Source: Calycina herbarum
Taxonomy: Eukaryota; Ascomycota; Leotiomycetes; Helotiales; Pezizellaceae
DNA length: 64,000 nt
NCBI GenBank assembly: GCA_001414485.1
Contig: LLEY01000117.1
Location: forward strand, 124,001 to 188,000
Direction of reading: 5' to 3'
Part shown: piece after piece, positions 43,303-55,520 of the stretch
How the letters are laid out: every line of letters starts with the position of its first letter
Position numbering within the stretch: the stretch's first letter is position 1
Program-made: the position numbers and the translations under genes
Notes under the pieces: generated by a model
What the model was told of the DNA's origin: nothing
The model's input: only the letters and a program-made list of their open reading frames with translations
Database searches by the model: none

Positions 43303-43926
43303 CACCTTGAGTGTGCTCTTTTGAAGCCTCGAGACGTATGGTTGGCATTCCCAGACATACTCCATGAGTCGTCCACGAATTCATTGCAGGCAGCGAGAAC
43401 CATATGAATAGGGTGAGTAATGTTCCCCATGGAGGAAAGCCATGTCCAAGTCGGTATTTTAGAAAACGTGGAAACTTGTTCTTCCTCGCATTGCCATGCT
43501 CTAGCTGAACAATCGTATGGTCTGACTTGTGTTCCTGCGCCTCATGTATCCTTGCCGTATCTATGAGATAGGAAGCATACTTTCAGCATACGCAATCTTC
43601 CAATGACAAATTTCCTCCCGATGGACCCCGTCAAGGCCTTCCGGATCCTTGATCACTTGGTAGGAGTCGGGGACACCCAAAAAAGAGCTGCAAAACGAGA
43701 TAGTGAGCTCTACTAAGCCATTGTGTTCTGTGCGCAAACTGAACTCGCAACGGGTATTAGGTTCTACGTTGGGGCGCTCTGCTGAGATATCAAGGTTGAA
43801 CGCTTTGCAAAATGGGCATCTCGTTCGTTTCACTGAACGTTGAAGCTCATTCAATGTTCGATAAGCCTAATAATTATAAGTGAAGACCAGACCACAGCAA
43901 AACTTGCAAAGTTTTGTGTTGTCCAT
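43303..43926 (-). pseudogene. Shortened HET-like (heterokaryon incompatibility type) gene with in-frame TAG
   Basis: From the ATG at 43926 the frame reads MDNTKLCKFCCGLVFTYNY, then TAG (43869-43867), then AYRTLNELQRSVKRTRCPFC and KAFNLDISAERP in the same frame. A Cys-rich start followed by an ELQ-S-CPFCK segment is how many fungal HET proteins begin. An intron of about 46 bp (43580-43535) joins IAYAE to RTQVRPYDCSARAW and then to STFSKIPTWTWLSSMGN, which resembles the PTWSW segment near the end of HET proteins. The HET core block between these parts is missing. CAG to TAG is the simplest origin of the stop. HET proteins trigger cell death after fusion of unlike hyphae; this copy is probably dead. 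The family call is by resemblance and tentative. Confidence 0.45.
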
Positions 43927-44988
43927 GTTAAATAACCAGTGACGGGAATGTGGTGATTGGTACTCTACGGAGTACCAGAGTGCAGAGGCTCCCTGAGTGA
44001 TTTCCACGGCCCAAAAAGAGTCACAAAATGATTTGATACTGAATTGTGAAGCTAGACTATTTCCGATAGTGGCTCTTTACACCCTGCGTTCCCCGATGTG
44101 TTTTAGTTGCTTTAATTTGGATACCAACTCACCTGGACCGGTTCGACCGATCGCCTTGATTGTAAATCTTGTAAACAAACTCGATTTCTCCCGGGAAAAG
44201 TAAGTGAAATCAGGATAGATAAATAATGAGTCCAATCTCGCAAGATAAAAGCACACTAATATACTGTCCGCTACCTGGCAATATTATGCTTCTACGAAAG
44301 GTCTAGGACCAGATTGAATTTCATCCTTTTTTTTTAACGCTCTACAATTTGTCGGACAGCTAATATTCATACTGCAAAAACAAGAACACCAATCTCCCCC
44401 CAGTCCCATGACATCAGACTCTAGACAAATAGAAAACAAGCACAATCATAACTTTTACGCCGCCTTCCGATCGAAATCAACATTACTCAAGAAATAAGGA
44501 AATATAAAACTACCCAAGAGTCGAGACAGCAACGTTGTGGCATGTTCTTCCAGTCCAAAATATATATGTACCTGGCTACCATGGATTACAGGGTCTTTGG
44601 GTCCGGGAATTATAGTTTGGTTCCACCGGATATCCAAATTTTTGTTTACGGACCGCTAACGTATTGGGCGCACCCAATGAGAAAATGGAAAATGGAAGGA
44701 ATAGGTATACTTGGTGTGTACAATGTTGCGAGATGAACTTCGAAGTTTCGTGTATTTTCCGGGCTCCGGAGAACGAAGGGGGTTTTCCAGTTATGGCAGG
44801 AGTATGTTCTTCGATGGGAGGAGTGTCCTGGTGGTCGGGGTGGAGGGGAGGCCTGGATAAATCCGCATTAGCCATTGCGCGAAGAGAGTTGCGCGAAACC
44901 AAAACCAGTATCCCGGACCGGAATTGCAGCTCTGGGTTGAGGGGATGCGACAATGTACACCAAGTGCCTCCTCCCAAACACCCAAGTC
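43927..44988. other. Intergenic, no supported gene
   Basis: About 1.06 kb with only low-quality open frames on both strands. Confidence 0.35.
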
Positions 44989-45613
44989 TCAATTTATGAG
45001 CCCTTTCTCTCCTACCTCACAGGAATATGCTGCCGTGTATCTGGTCCTGGAACATCGCCTAGCAAACCAATGCACCATGGAACTTGTGATCATGGCAAAG
45101 CAGACGGACCAGGGAATGACTGCCAACATGATGAAGTTCGCATTGATTCCCCAGGCGAGACCAAATATTGTAGCTCCAGTAATGGCAAAGACGAAAATCG
45201 GGGCCTGGAACCTGTCTCTTGCCTGGCGCCGGTACGCAAACGAAGATATTGCGCAACCTTCAATGATACAAGCACCAAGAAGTATTCCAGGGGATGGATC
45301 GAATATGAATGTGAAATATCCTGGATCAAACGCATGAACTTGTGGTCTTGAATTTGGCGGGGTATTGGCCTAGTCCCTCTTGTTAGTGGATGCGCCTGTT
45401 ATAAGAAACAATTCTACCAACGCGAATCTCATTGTGGAGCGTATATGAAGTTGTGATGAGAGAGAAAAATGCGACTAAAACAATTTCCCAGAAAGTTGCA
45501 ATTCGATGAGATGTGCAATGTCTTTGTATAAGCTGATCAGAGACTCCAGATGAAATTGGCGCTTGCAATTGAAATGAGTAGCTTTCGAGTCCAACGGGAA
45601 TTCTGGGTCCCAT
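44989..45613 (-). CDS. Putative small multi-pass membrane protein, unrecognised
   Basis: Possible two-exon gene: 45613-45422 (MGPRIPVGLESYSFQLQAP...) and 45369-44989, giving 190 residues. The 52-bp intron has a weak GTTGGT donor but a good CACTAAC branch point. Hydrophobic segments are WEIVLVAFFSLITTSYTL, ILLGACIIEGCAISSFAY, FVFAITGATIFGLAWGI and FIMLAVIPWSVCFAMITS, so about four membrane spans. I do not recognise the family. The opposite strand also has an open frame, so this call rests mainly on hydrophobicity. A further minus-strand frame upstream (46284-45910) includes VCVLIEVIVSAAKFVVSQ but carries an in-frame TAG, and may be a degraded part of the same locus. Confidence 0.35.
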
Positions 45614-46448
45614 TGTAATGATTGATTGTTGGTGAGAAAATCCGGGTCCTGCCGTTGCAAATAAATAAGAACGAGATCTCAACCTTAGAGGGCTAGGTGC
45701 TCCTAATAACTTGACGTTTTTGAAAAGATTCCATATCAAATTCCTTGTTAAAACCTTGTGCCCGATAAAGGAGGATGATGGCGCCCCAATAAGGCTGGAT
45801 CGGGCGCCAGTGCCGCTCGTGACCTGCGCTGAAACTCTGACTATATTAAAAACTAACCACCTATGTTCACCGACAATGGCCTATCGCTTCAAAGCAGTTA
45901 CACGACGATGTTGATCTGATGATCGTATTGTAGGCGTTGGGCCGAAAGGCGCATCGCGAGGCTTTCTTTGGGCCGTATTCCGGTTTCTCTCACCGAAATT
46001 GACAACCCGGATTGGGAAACGACAAACTTGGCCGCGCTTACAATTACCTCAATAAGAACACAAACTCCAATGGCAGCATCCTATATCGCTGTGTACTCCG
46101 GGTGGGGGGCCCAACGCTCGTCAGTGCAGACGCCACCAGAATTTGACTTGTTATCCGACCAGTCCAAGGTTGAGATATCGGTCAGCCTTTCCATTATGGA
46201 AGTGTTAGGCTTTTCATATGTTGGTACCCAACTGTAGGAAGGCAATGGACACAATGATAGATAATCTGAGCTCGTTCCCCTCAAATCTTACCACCCTGAG
46301 GTCATAAACAACAGGAGTGCTCCCACAATTGACCAATAATTCGTCACGCATTACTTTCGAATATTTTCAAAAGTATTGGTGTTACCTTTTCCAACTTGCT
46401 ATCATAACACTTCTTTAATTCCAAGAAACGTCTTGAGAGAACATCAAT
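45614..46448. other. Region with degraded open frames, no firm gene
   Basis: On the minus strand a frame from 46284 to about 45910 is interrupted by a TAG between HPEYTAI and DAAIGVCVLIEV. No complete gene can be drawn. Confidence 0.3.
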
Positions 46449-47419
46449 ATGCTTCGCCGCATCGAAGTATTCCTCGGCGACGTTCGCAGCTTCTATAGAA
46501 AGCACCGAGGAGTTTTGAAGTTCGGGTCTGCTGGAATTATGGTGGGAACAGCCGTCGTTTTACCATCATTCTACCCGGCCCAACTTGGACTTCGAGGCAT
46601 TTGGAAAGTGTAAGAACTCCAACCACTCCTCAGTGCACCACCGTCAACCTATGTTTGTGCTAGCTAGGTTTCAAGACTCAGAATGATTGTTCGGAAAAAT
46701 TAGAGGAACTGAGCAATTGGCTTCAATCATCCTAGTCTAATTCGGACAATTCTGTCTCGTCCTGGCCCATAGGTTCACTCTTAAGCAAATGAATTCTTGA
46801 TGCCACGGGCCACCCAGCTAACGTCTCGCAGGTCCATGAGCTTGTGGGCCGTATCAACAACAACTTTTCTGTGCCTTTCAGGTCAGAGACTTCTCGAGTA
46901 AACTTTGATCATCCGACACCTCGGGTCCAAAGAATGCTAACCGTGTCCAGTAACGGGCCGCACACCGTATTTGCTATATCAGTCATTGGGACCCTCGCGG
47001 TTTTTCACTCACCACTCTCACTTGAGCAGTTTATCCCATATACCCCCTTTGCCGCAACAATGACATTTCTCTCAGCAACTCAAGTCATTCCACAAATCCG
47101 TGCCTTCGTAATAGGAACACCAATCCCCCCAGAAATCACATCGGAATATCCATTGGATGTGTTCATTGACCTTGAATCCGGTTTGGCCACTTTTGATCAA
47201 GAGTCACACCAGTCTGATGGCCATCTGGGTCGTATACAAAACTTCCCCGAACCTTGGAATCCAATGTCGCAATTGCTGCATGCTGGCGCTATCTTTAACG
47301 TCAACAACGACCCCGTCATTTCAAGCTCTGTTGGATCACACACCGATATTGAATCCCAATATGGAAGTTCGGAGAGGTCAAGTAACGTGACTTGCCACTC
47401 GAGAGAATGCTTACTTTGA
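46449..47419 (+). CDS. Putative protein, unrecognised
   Basis: Possible two-exon gene: 46449-46607 (MLRRIEVFLGDVRSFYRKHR) and 46832-47419, giving 248 residues. The 224-bp intron is long for this window but has an AGCTAACGTCTCGCAG acceptor region and preserves phase (GLRGIWK/VHELVGRI). The protein has a hydrophobic stretch (GSAGIMVGTAVVLPSFYP) near the N-terminus and a second one (TVFAISVIGTLAVFHSPLSL) in the middle, then a polar C-terminus with FIDLESGLATFDQESH. No family is recognised and there is no supporting neighbour. It may be an orphan or a fragment. Confidence 0.4.
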
Positions 47420-49255
47420 TGAATGGCGAATCTCTTCAGATCGCAGTCGTTTGTTGAGACTCTCGCTCAATTTTTTTTCAGACTGGGACCATCTGAATTG
47501 TATCCATACTTTGAACTCGCGATGTTTCGACATCCTTTGGAGCACCGGAAAACGAGCGCCTTCGCTCTTGGATGGTCCAATACGTTGATCCGGCTTGTCA
47601 GGCACCGCCGAATTTCAGATGCTGCACCCAGCAGACAGTGGGACGCAGGGTGTCCCCAAAGCACACAATTTTATTGAAATTGTGACGAGATATGATATAT
47701 ACCCCCAGCTTAGAGGAATACAGTACTTCAGCATACATCACAGATGAGGAAGAAACAGTCCAATGGAACCCAGTCCGGTGCTTTATTTACCCTGAGCAAC
47801 AGCGTTTAGCCAAAGTCCTTTCTCTTTTTTGTTTGTACGCATTCCATTGAATTGGCTCCAATGGATTTTCATACCCGGAATCAGGAACTTTCTCTTGTCC
47901 CAATGGATCTTGCACCGCCAAAATTCCACACGTACATGGAAGCAAAGACCGGATGCCCCAGACACCCACGACCCGTGGTTAATTAATCTGTCGACTAATT
48001 CCAATCAGGAATCTCTCAGGACTTTTCTTCTTCTTGCATGTCCTGGCCATTATTGCCACCCCGTGGAAAACAACATCATGAATGAGGTGCGTTGCCAACG
48101 CTCACGTTCCCCGGGAGGTTTTTGGAATTTCTTTGATACACTTGTGGACCAAATTTGGATTTCCCCCCTGAATAAATTCATCGGACCGGTTTTGTGAAGA
48201 ACGTGTCTTGATTATGGGTAACCGACTTCTCTTTCGATGAGCGTCTTCGAAAATTTCCGCTGGCGGGCACCAACATTGAACTTCATCGACACATTTACAA
48301 GTCGCACCCCGAAACGCTCACTGCGACGGAATATTTGAATTCGGAATATGGCAAGAGATGACTGTTTTACTTGTGTGCCGACCGTGTGTGTCCGAGTGTT
48401 CGTGTGCTTGATTTCGGACTTTTCCTTTCGCTTGAAATATTTATTGCTAGAAAAGCCGTGCAAACGGGGGTGGTCGTTTGATATTTGTTCGTTTGGGGTA
48501 ATGCGTATCGCAGTGTATATTTTTGTTCCTTCATTCTAACTATCTTGGAAATTTGAGAAGAATGTTCGCGGGATTTGGAAAGGGTGCGGGTTTCATCGCT
48601 CGATTTTCGTATTTGTTCTTCTTGGATGGGTTGGGCGCAGAATGCGGTACCCCGTCGACCATGAAATCATCACCATGGCGGAAATTATATTTGGGTTGGA
48701 GTAATAGGGGTATTCGAAGACCGAGGAAGCTCTGCTGTATGAAGAAACTGTATGAGGTAATCGAATATTATCCGTGGCGACTCTGTCGACTTCTGAATGC
48801 CCGTCTCCACCATCCTCCCTCCAAGTGAGCGCAGCAGGTTTGCCGTGTGCCCAGAGAAGCTCTTCTTATCCTGATTCCAGCTCGTGTTGTTGGTTTGGCT
48901 GCCGTCGCGCAGTGGCAGACACAGCGGCATCATTGCGAGAGTCTCGTTTCGATTTGCGCATCGCCGTTGTGAAGTGTTCTGAGGTGACAGATGGGAGGAG
49001 TGACGATGGCGGCCGACGGGCTTGGAGCCTACGGCGGCTAAAAATCTTAGAGTTCACTTCAATTATATCTAGAGCTACCAGTTGAACCGTTTTGAATTGA
49101 TAAAGTAGTTGCTCACAATTTCTGATCAACATTTCGAGTATTATTTTCTCAAATCAACGAAAATCTTCAGCACATCCAGTCATCTCGAAGTTCACGAATT
49201 ATCTAATAACACGCACATCAAATACAACTCTAATAGAACAAAAACATATATCGAT
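47420..49255. other. Intergenic, no supported gene
   Basis: About 1.8 kb. Several open frames of 60-120 codons exist on both strands, but they overlap one another and show no family motif. Confidence 0.4.
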
Positions 49256-50704
49256 TTACTGGTCAGTAACAGGCATATTTCCCGGCAGCTCAGTAAGCCC
49301 TGAACACGATATATTAGCATACGACTCATTCCAAAAGCTAGTAATCAACACGTTGGTGAGAAGAACTTACATCCTTCCACAGGTTCTGGAACCTCCTGTT
49401 GGTTCATGCATTTGTTTGCCTCCTCCGCGGTCTGTGTCTTGAGTGCGGTACACTGCAACAAATTAGTATATGGCCTCCCCGTTGAATCGAGAATCGATAG
49501 CGGTGAAGGAAGGTGAGCGATGATTGAGAGAGACGAGAGGAAAAATCTACATACCGCATCTCCTGAGCACCTCGTATCTAAAGCCTTCTGAAGGACTCCT
49601 TCTTTCCAACCGAAGAGATAATCACCATGCCATCCATAGCCAGTGCTAACGTTCTCGTTAGATTAGCCATTTCTTTTTGTTGATTTAGTAGTTACTTACG
49701 CATCCCCCATACTATAAACTAATGGGTTGGTACCATCTGAAGGCCACAGACTTGGGTCGTTGAACTGTCTTGTATCCCACATGATCTCATACATCACCTG
49801 AGGAAGTCTAACTGGATGAGAATCAGGGCAAGGACCAGTGCTTTCGAAAGAGCCGGTTGAGGGGTATGCGACGTGGGATTTGTGGTCGGGACTATCTGTG
49901 TCATTTCCATTCCAGCATCTGCAAACAAATCCGGGTCAGTTATATTCGAATGTGTTATTTTACTAGCACCGAAAGAAGAACTCACGTTGGAAAGGTAATC
50001 GTGGCACGAATTCCACCATGACACTGCGTTGTTGGCAGAGCTTGGGTGTCATTACCCGTACATGGGGCACCCCCAAAAGGATTCTGGTCAATATTCTCCT
50101 CGCAGCGGTGGCAAAGTTGCTTCTGCATGTCCTTTGCTGAGCGAAGCATTGGGTCTCCAACAATCATACGGAACCCCTGGAATTTTATTAGTATCCTTCC
50201 CCGAATTTATTATGTTTGAGCAAAGCAAGTAAAGTTACTTACAGGTGGAAAAGCAGTAACTTTCGTCTTGCCATCATACGGTGGAATGTAGTACACAGTA
50301 ATTCCTCCATTTTTTCCTCGCAAACCCAAGTTCGTCATTTGAGGGACTCGCTTAAATGTTCCATTCTGAGCACGGAAGTACAATGAAGCAGTCCAGTAAT
50401 TCGAAAAATCCTCTGAGTAGGTGCACGAAGTACAAGTTGATTTCTTCGAAGGATCGTATTCCACGGGGGTCATGTTGGCATTGAATGAATTGCCTCCGAC
50501 GATTTGATGGAGATGTGCTGAAGGAGCCACATTCGGTTGTACCAGAGGGTCGATACGATCGATGACAAGCTGGGAGCACTCGAATCGCATCATAGCTGCT
50601 GTTGCATATTGTCGTTTCGCGAGCTCATGAGCATCCGGTGTCGCTGCTCCATTGATTCCCCGCACTGAAAGCGCAAGTGCTAAAGTGAGTGTTTTCCAAT
50701 ACAT
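49256..50704 (-). CDS. Secreted DUF1996 protein
   Basis: Six exons: 50704-50243, 50176-49986, 49918-49700, 49645-49555, 49452-49371 and 49299-49256, giving 362 residues. All five introns (46-72 bp) have GT(A/G)(A/T)GT donors and keep the frame. The protein starts with a signal peptide ([20 protein letters not shown]). DUF1996 landmarks follow: [104 protein letters not shown]. Many Cys residues suggest disulfide-bonded extracellular folding. The domain is common in fungal secreted proteins, sometimes with WSC domains; no WSC is present here. The biochemical role is unknown. Confidence 0.92.
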
Positions 50705-51546
50705 CTTGAGCTAAAATTTGGGTACAACGGCGAAAAGTAAAAAAGAGTGCAGAAACCCACAGGTTAATATGTACTTCTCAACATTTCGTTATCAGTGATA
50801 ACCCAATTCCGATCCGTTTATCCATACGCGTGGTAAACCTTGCCATACGATCGTACCCGGATTAGGATGGTAAATTTTGTTGCAGAAAAGCTATATATTG
50901 CCAATTAAGCGATTAATATGCGGCAGTTGTTCTGGAAGAAATATGTATTTAAGCGACTATCCTTTCTGGATAAGATGTGCCATTCGTCAGGATTCTTCCT
51001 AGCGATGTATCGAGAAGAGTGGTGGTGTATATTTTTCGGACCGAAGAAATTATTGGTAGCTGTATGAATTATATTTATCGATTTACTTTATCTTTCTGGG
51101 TGAACGGAAGTCTTCCAATTGGGGGAAGTGATTGCCCAAGTCTGGGGGCTTGAGATGTCACTTGGCACAGCTCCTCTTCTAAGGATATGGACGTTCATTT
51201 AAGGTTATTTGGATCCAAAAACAACGTCAATAGTTGCACGGAAGATTAGAGAAGGATAGATGGAAAATGATCAAAATCAAAATCAAACCGAAGTGGAGAC
51301 CATCGTCTTCTAAGGCTTGGAAAGATACGAAACTTGATTCAAGATAACCTTTACAGCATCGGAGCTGAAATTTGAACATATACAAAATAATCTCTGCAAC
51401 TTTAAAAACTTCAAAAAGGCAATCGAAAGCCAAGCGTTGAAGAATATGTAATGACTATTGGTATTCTGTAGAAGATGTAGCAATGTGATATCTTTGCTCT
51501 CTTTGTTTCCTCCATGGCGAGGTTTCCACCCACTTGAACAGCCTGA
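50705..51546. other. Intergenic, promoter of the DUF1996 gene
   Basis: About 840 bp without a supported gene; moderately AT-rich. Confidence 0.4.
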
Positions 51547-52196
51547 CTAACAAAGTAAGCCAAAAATGGAGCCCTCATACATCATTTGCCACCGCGCCTT
51601 TAGTACCTCGTCCTGCGTCATACGAACCGGAATGTACATAGGGTAGTTGTACCCATACCTGGTGAGTTCCCGTTTCATCTGAGAAGCCCTATCGGGATGT
51701 ATAAAACGAATAGATGGTGATGTTGTTCCATACTTGTATAAATAACCAATAAGTGGATGTGCCCACGTAGCCAACCGTTGTCCATGATGCGTCCTCGCGA
51801 AGAAAACATCGGATATAACGTCGGAGTTTGTTCTCAGGCCCACGGTATCTAGTGTCAAGTTGACTGGTCCATGACGTGCCCAGTGGGTATCGTAGAAAAA
51901 CGTATGAGTCAATCCCAAAATGCAGGAATCGCATTCATGGAGTTGCTCAAATATCATAAGGATGATCTCATGAGGAAGAGCCATTAGGAGGCATTTTTTG
52001 GACGCCGTGTCTAAATATCAAAATATTAGCTTGTAGTTCTAATAGGTAGATAATAGTTGTCTGTAAGTCTGTTACCATTTGAAAGACTCTTCATTTTATG
52101 CCTCGTAATCGTGCGTGCTGCCCTTGGTTGGAAGAGGGAGAGACGGCGCAGCAAATCAGATTGAGTCTTGGGTTTTCTTGTTTTGGTCTTTGGCAT
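51547..52196 (-). CDS. Small F-box-like protein, cluster copy 1
   Basis: Exon 1 is 52196-52076 and exon 2 is 52010-51547, with a 65-bp intron in phase 1 (LSN/DTASKKC), giving 194 residues. It begins MPKTKTRKPKTQSDLLRRLS, a basic leader. The F-box-like part is LPHEIILMIFEQLHECDSCI followed by LGLTHTFFYDTHWARHGPV. F-box domains bind Skp1 in SCF ubiquitin ligases, but no substrate-binding repeats follow; the C-terminal 90 residues are unrecognised. It is the first of seven related copies up to 59.9 kb. The intact frame and the intron shared with copies 2 and 4 support a real gene. Confidence 0.7.
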
Positions 52197-53329
52197 CTTG
52201 ACAAATTGTTCTGATTTGAAGGGAAGAGAGCGATGTGAAAATATGTGTGTGGAGAAACCAACCAGATCTGGTAGTGGCTGCTGGGCTGAGGCGTGAAAGT
52301 GCCGTTTTTGTTATAATGGTTGAATTTGTCTTTGCTTCTATGATGAATTATATACATATTGGAAGGAAAACTACTTTAACCAGATGAGAGGTGCATGCTT
52401 TTGAATATTCACTGTAGAAACGTAAGAATCTAGCGCATCGACTCTCAATACACTGCAGTATCTACTAAAACAGATACAGTAATGACTGAACTTATTCCAA
52501 AGAGTTTGAAATAACATGAAATAATGTTCCAGCTCCTCGGGGTTAATTGAGAATCCAAAATACAATTGTACAACACAAGTTACAGAAATTGTCCGGGTAG
52601 GTGTACTGAGAACTATTCTTATGAAAGCATGAAGTGAATATTCCGCCGTCGACAGTAGCAACGTGAGATAAAAAACAAGAGTGACCTACTTCTTATTTGG
52701 GTTAGGTTTCACATTGCGTCTATTTTGATAGAGGGATGGTGACAACAATCAGGTTGATGTCCAATGCCTAAAGCTGTGACTTGAATAAAGTGCACCCCCT
52801 TGCACCCTGTAGTAGAAAACCACAGAAAACAAGCAATTATATTATACAGAACCATAGCATACATTCCTTTGAAGTTCAATTACTATACTACTGCAAAAGA
52901 GATAGCAAGGTAAATCGATGACTCAGCTTGAATCTCACTAAAATCGAGACGCAAATGCACAAGATCAAGATCAAGGAATGAGAGAAACAATAATGCTTCG
53001 TGTGCTAGATTTGATGAATTTCTTAATACCCTCATCTATTACCACCTGGTTGTGCAAAAATTTCCTCACAACTCATTTTTATACACCGCGTTAAGATGAA
53101 TTTCATTCCTTACAAACCCTACCGTCCTAAAGTTCCGTTGCTATATACAAACATATTCCTTATCTTATAATCAACGTGGCCATCCGCGTATCACTTAAAC
53201 CATTCTCTCGAACCAGACAAGGGAGGTACTGTTTTTTAGTCTCCTTTTCCATGTTGGCAAATGTATCAGGACGCAGAAATCGAATGGAGAGCTTGCCAAT
53301 TTCATCAACGAAAAGATGAAAGTAAGGCT
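52197..53329. other. Intergenic between F-box-like copies 1 and 2
   Basis: About 1.1 kb, AT-rich, without a supported gene. Confidence 0.4.
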
Positions 53330-53922
53330 CTAATTGATGTGTCCATTTCTCGAGAAGTTTTCCATAGAGGCTGTCAATCCCGCGCGTTTGCCAGTGAGTT
53401 TGACAATGAAAGATCTTGCCAAGCTAAGTGGTTGTCCACGGCAGAGTTGCCAGTTGATGGCAAATAGATAGCTATGCGATAACGCCAACATCATACAGTC
53501 CCTTCTGTTGAGGTTCATGAAGATCATGAGATTGAGTTCAAGAGGAATTTTGAGTAGATGAGCTCTGTTGGTGTCTACAGCTTGAATACCAAAAAATATT
53601 AGCCTTATTTTCAAAACAAAATACGAGAATTAGTGCTGTATTTACCATTGGAAAAGTCCCGCCTCTTAGCTTGAACATTTGCTCTCGCTGCTCTTGTTAC
53701 TCTTGGTGGAAGGCGACTGATCAAAGTCGATTTGTTGGAGGTTGGTTCTTGGCTTTTGGCATCTTGACGCTTTTCTTGAAGTGGTGGGAGGATGTAAGTT
53801 GGTAGACCGAATTCAAATTTGGTGTTCGTCAGGTGGGTATAAGAAGCTGTGTAAGAGACAGCAACTCTGGAATATAAGATTCTAGATCTAGGCAATTGAA
53901 GATTCGCTGTGATAGTAAACAT
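53330..53922 (-). CDS. Small F-box-like protein, cluster copy 2
   Basis: Exon 1 is 53922-53646 and exon 2 is 53580-53330, with a 65-bp intron in the same phase as copy 1 (FSN/AVDTNRAH), giving 175 residues. The F-box-like part is LKIPLELNLMIFMNLNRRD followed by MLALSHSYLFAINWQLCRG, with the conserved LPxEL-MIF core. The ATG used in copy 1 (AAGATGCCAAA) is present but out of frame because of one extra A, so the start must be the ATG at 53922 (MFTITANLQLPRS) or the gene is frameshifted. The C-terminal region is short and not recognised. Confidence 0.5.
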
Positions 53923-54344
53923 GAATGTTCATGTTAAATGAGGCGGCGCAGTGAATTCCTCGCCTTCTTTCCGGATGACAGCGTTGAGTTTATTGAGAAA
54001 TCGCTTGTTCTAGTGTACCATTTCTGAAAATCAGGTGTAGTGACGGGAAGAGGAAGTTAAGTGGGCATTTGTGAACACCTACTGTACCTTCATTTGTAAG
54101 ACATATTCTAGTATAATATGATTTAAGAAGCATTAGGAGAAATACAAAGTTGGTGTTTGAATCTCCCAAATCCTTTGGAACAATATTTTAAATTGTATAT
54201 GAGCTTCTCTTGCAATTGCAACTGGGCCCCCGAGCCAAGACATCATATAGCGAAAAGGTGAGAAACAAAGACTTCTAGTATAAACTTAGTCTTACTAACC
54301 TCTTTCTCTTTTCTCTTCCTTCAACTAACTGGTCAAAAGTCACC
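53923..54344. other. Intergenic between divergent F-box-like copies 2 and 3
   Basis: About 420 bp separating minus-strand copy 2 from plus-strand copy 3. No other feature is supported. Confidence 0.4.
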
Positions 54345-55009
54345 ATGTATTCAGCGTTTTCCAAACAAAAAGGACGAACTCGACAGGGAATCATGACCGG
54401 TTCAAAAACCACGTTGGCAATTCGCACCAGACAAAGAATTGAAAAGACTTCAAACACCAAGGGATCATCTTCTGAAAATGAAGACTCAAATAAGACGTTC
54501 TTCTCTATTGCCCCATCAAAGACTAATTCCACGAAGGCGATCTGACAACTCCAAATACGACAACCCCAACCACTACGGCCACATATCTTGAAGCTGAGGT
54601 CCAATTCAAGCCTTCAACCTCCACTTCTCGATGCGAAGAAGACGGCCCGTCAACTTCCAATACTGAGCAACGCTCTCTTGAAGTTGAAGACCAACGCCAA
54701 AGTAAATCTTCAATCTCATGTTCTGGGAAATAAAACTAATCCAGAAAAGGTCAAGCAAGAACCCCACCTCTCCTCAAATTGTTCAACGAACTTATCTTTA
54801 TGATTTTTGATGAACTTGAGTATAAAACCTGCCCTAAGAGGAAGGGTTCCACTTCTCTGATGTTAGGATTGACTTGCAAACAGCTGTATGATATTCACTA
54901 GGGTTGCCACGGACCCGTTAATCTTTGGTATAGCCCCTTTACCATTGAAAAAATGGGCTGGCGCAAAACACTCAAGGAATTAGCTTCTCCATATCGCCCA
55001 TACTCATGA
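54345..55009 (+). pseudogene. Small F-box-like gene, cluster copy 3, inactivated
   Basis: The region aligns with intact copy 4. A 5' exon-like part (MTGSKTTLAIRTRQRIEKTS at 54393) resembles the first exon of copy 4 (MISTLTTLALRARQRSGKTS). The F-box part reads FNELIFMIFDELEYKTCPK and GLTCKQLYDIH, then TAG (54899-54901), where copy 4 has Trp (DIHW). Past the stop, HGPVNLWYSP continues in frame. TGG to TAG is the change expected from RIP on the opposite strand. The normal intron-exon junction between the two parts is also unclear. Weak similarity to the tail of copy 4 continues to about 55100. Confidence 0.75.
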
Positions 55010-55520
55010 GGAAACCAAATATGATTTCAAGACAGTCCTTTGCGTTCGTTTTCTTCCTCGCAGAAAATGAATTCCTTCTGGTTCACGAAGGAAAATGACA
55101 AGAAGTGCTACGCATCTTATTTTTTGGTGGGGGGAGGAGTAGTGGAGGACCGATATGGCATTTGAGCTTTCCTGCAACCAGCCATCAGAGCCATGAGGTC
55201 GTAGCGGATTGAACGGATGGTATCTACAGAATGTCTAGCAGCATTCATTTATATTTCTAAAGGATTTCGGTGAGGGAGCTCTGGAGAATGGGTAGGCTGC
55301 AGATTTCTGTTGGAAAATGAACTTCTTCGCTCGAGGTTTCAGGATACTATAGTGCTTAGAACACATTTATGAACATATGAGTGAATGCCGTTCTGCCCTT
55401 GGTCATATGAACTGATGATTAGTCCTATAAAGCTAAAGGCCGTGTCTTCTGTAGCTGCAACGGAACAACCTCTCTTCAACACCAAAGTCGCACCCATAAA
55501 CACCAAACCAAGATAGAATC

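Noticed and set aside
44924..45337. 137-codon plus-strand open frame
   Set aside because: It overlaps a minus-strand frame that encodes several clear hydrophobic spans; the plus-strand translation is polar and shows no motif. Neither is certain.
48523..48828. 101-codon plus-strand open frame
   Set aside because: Several equally long frames overlap in this stretch and none resembles a family or has splice support.
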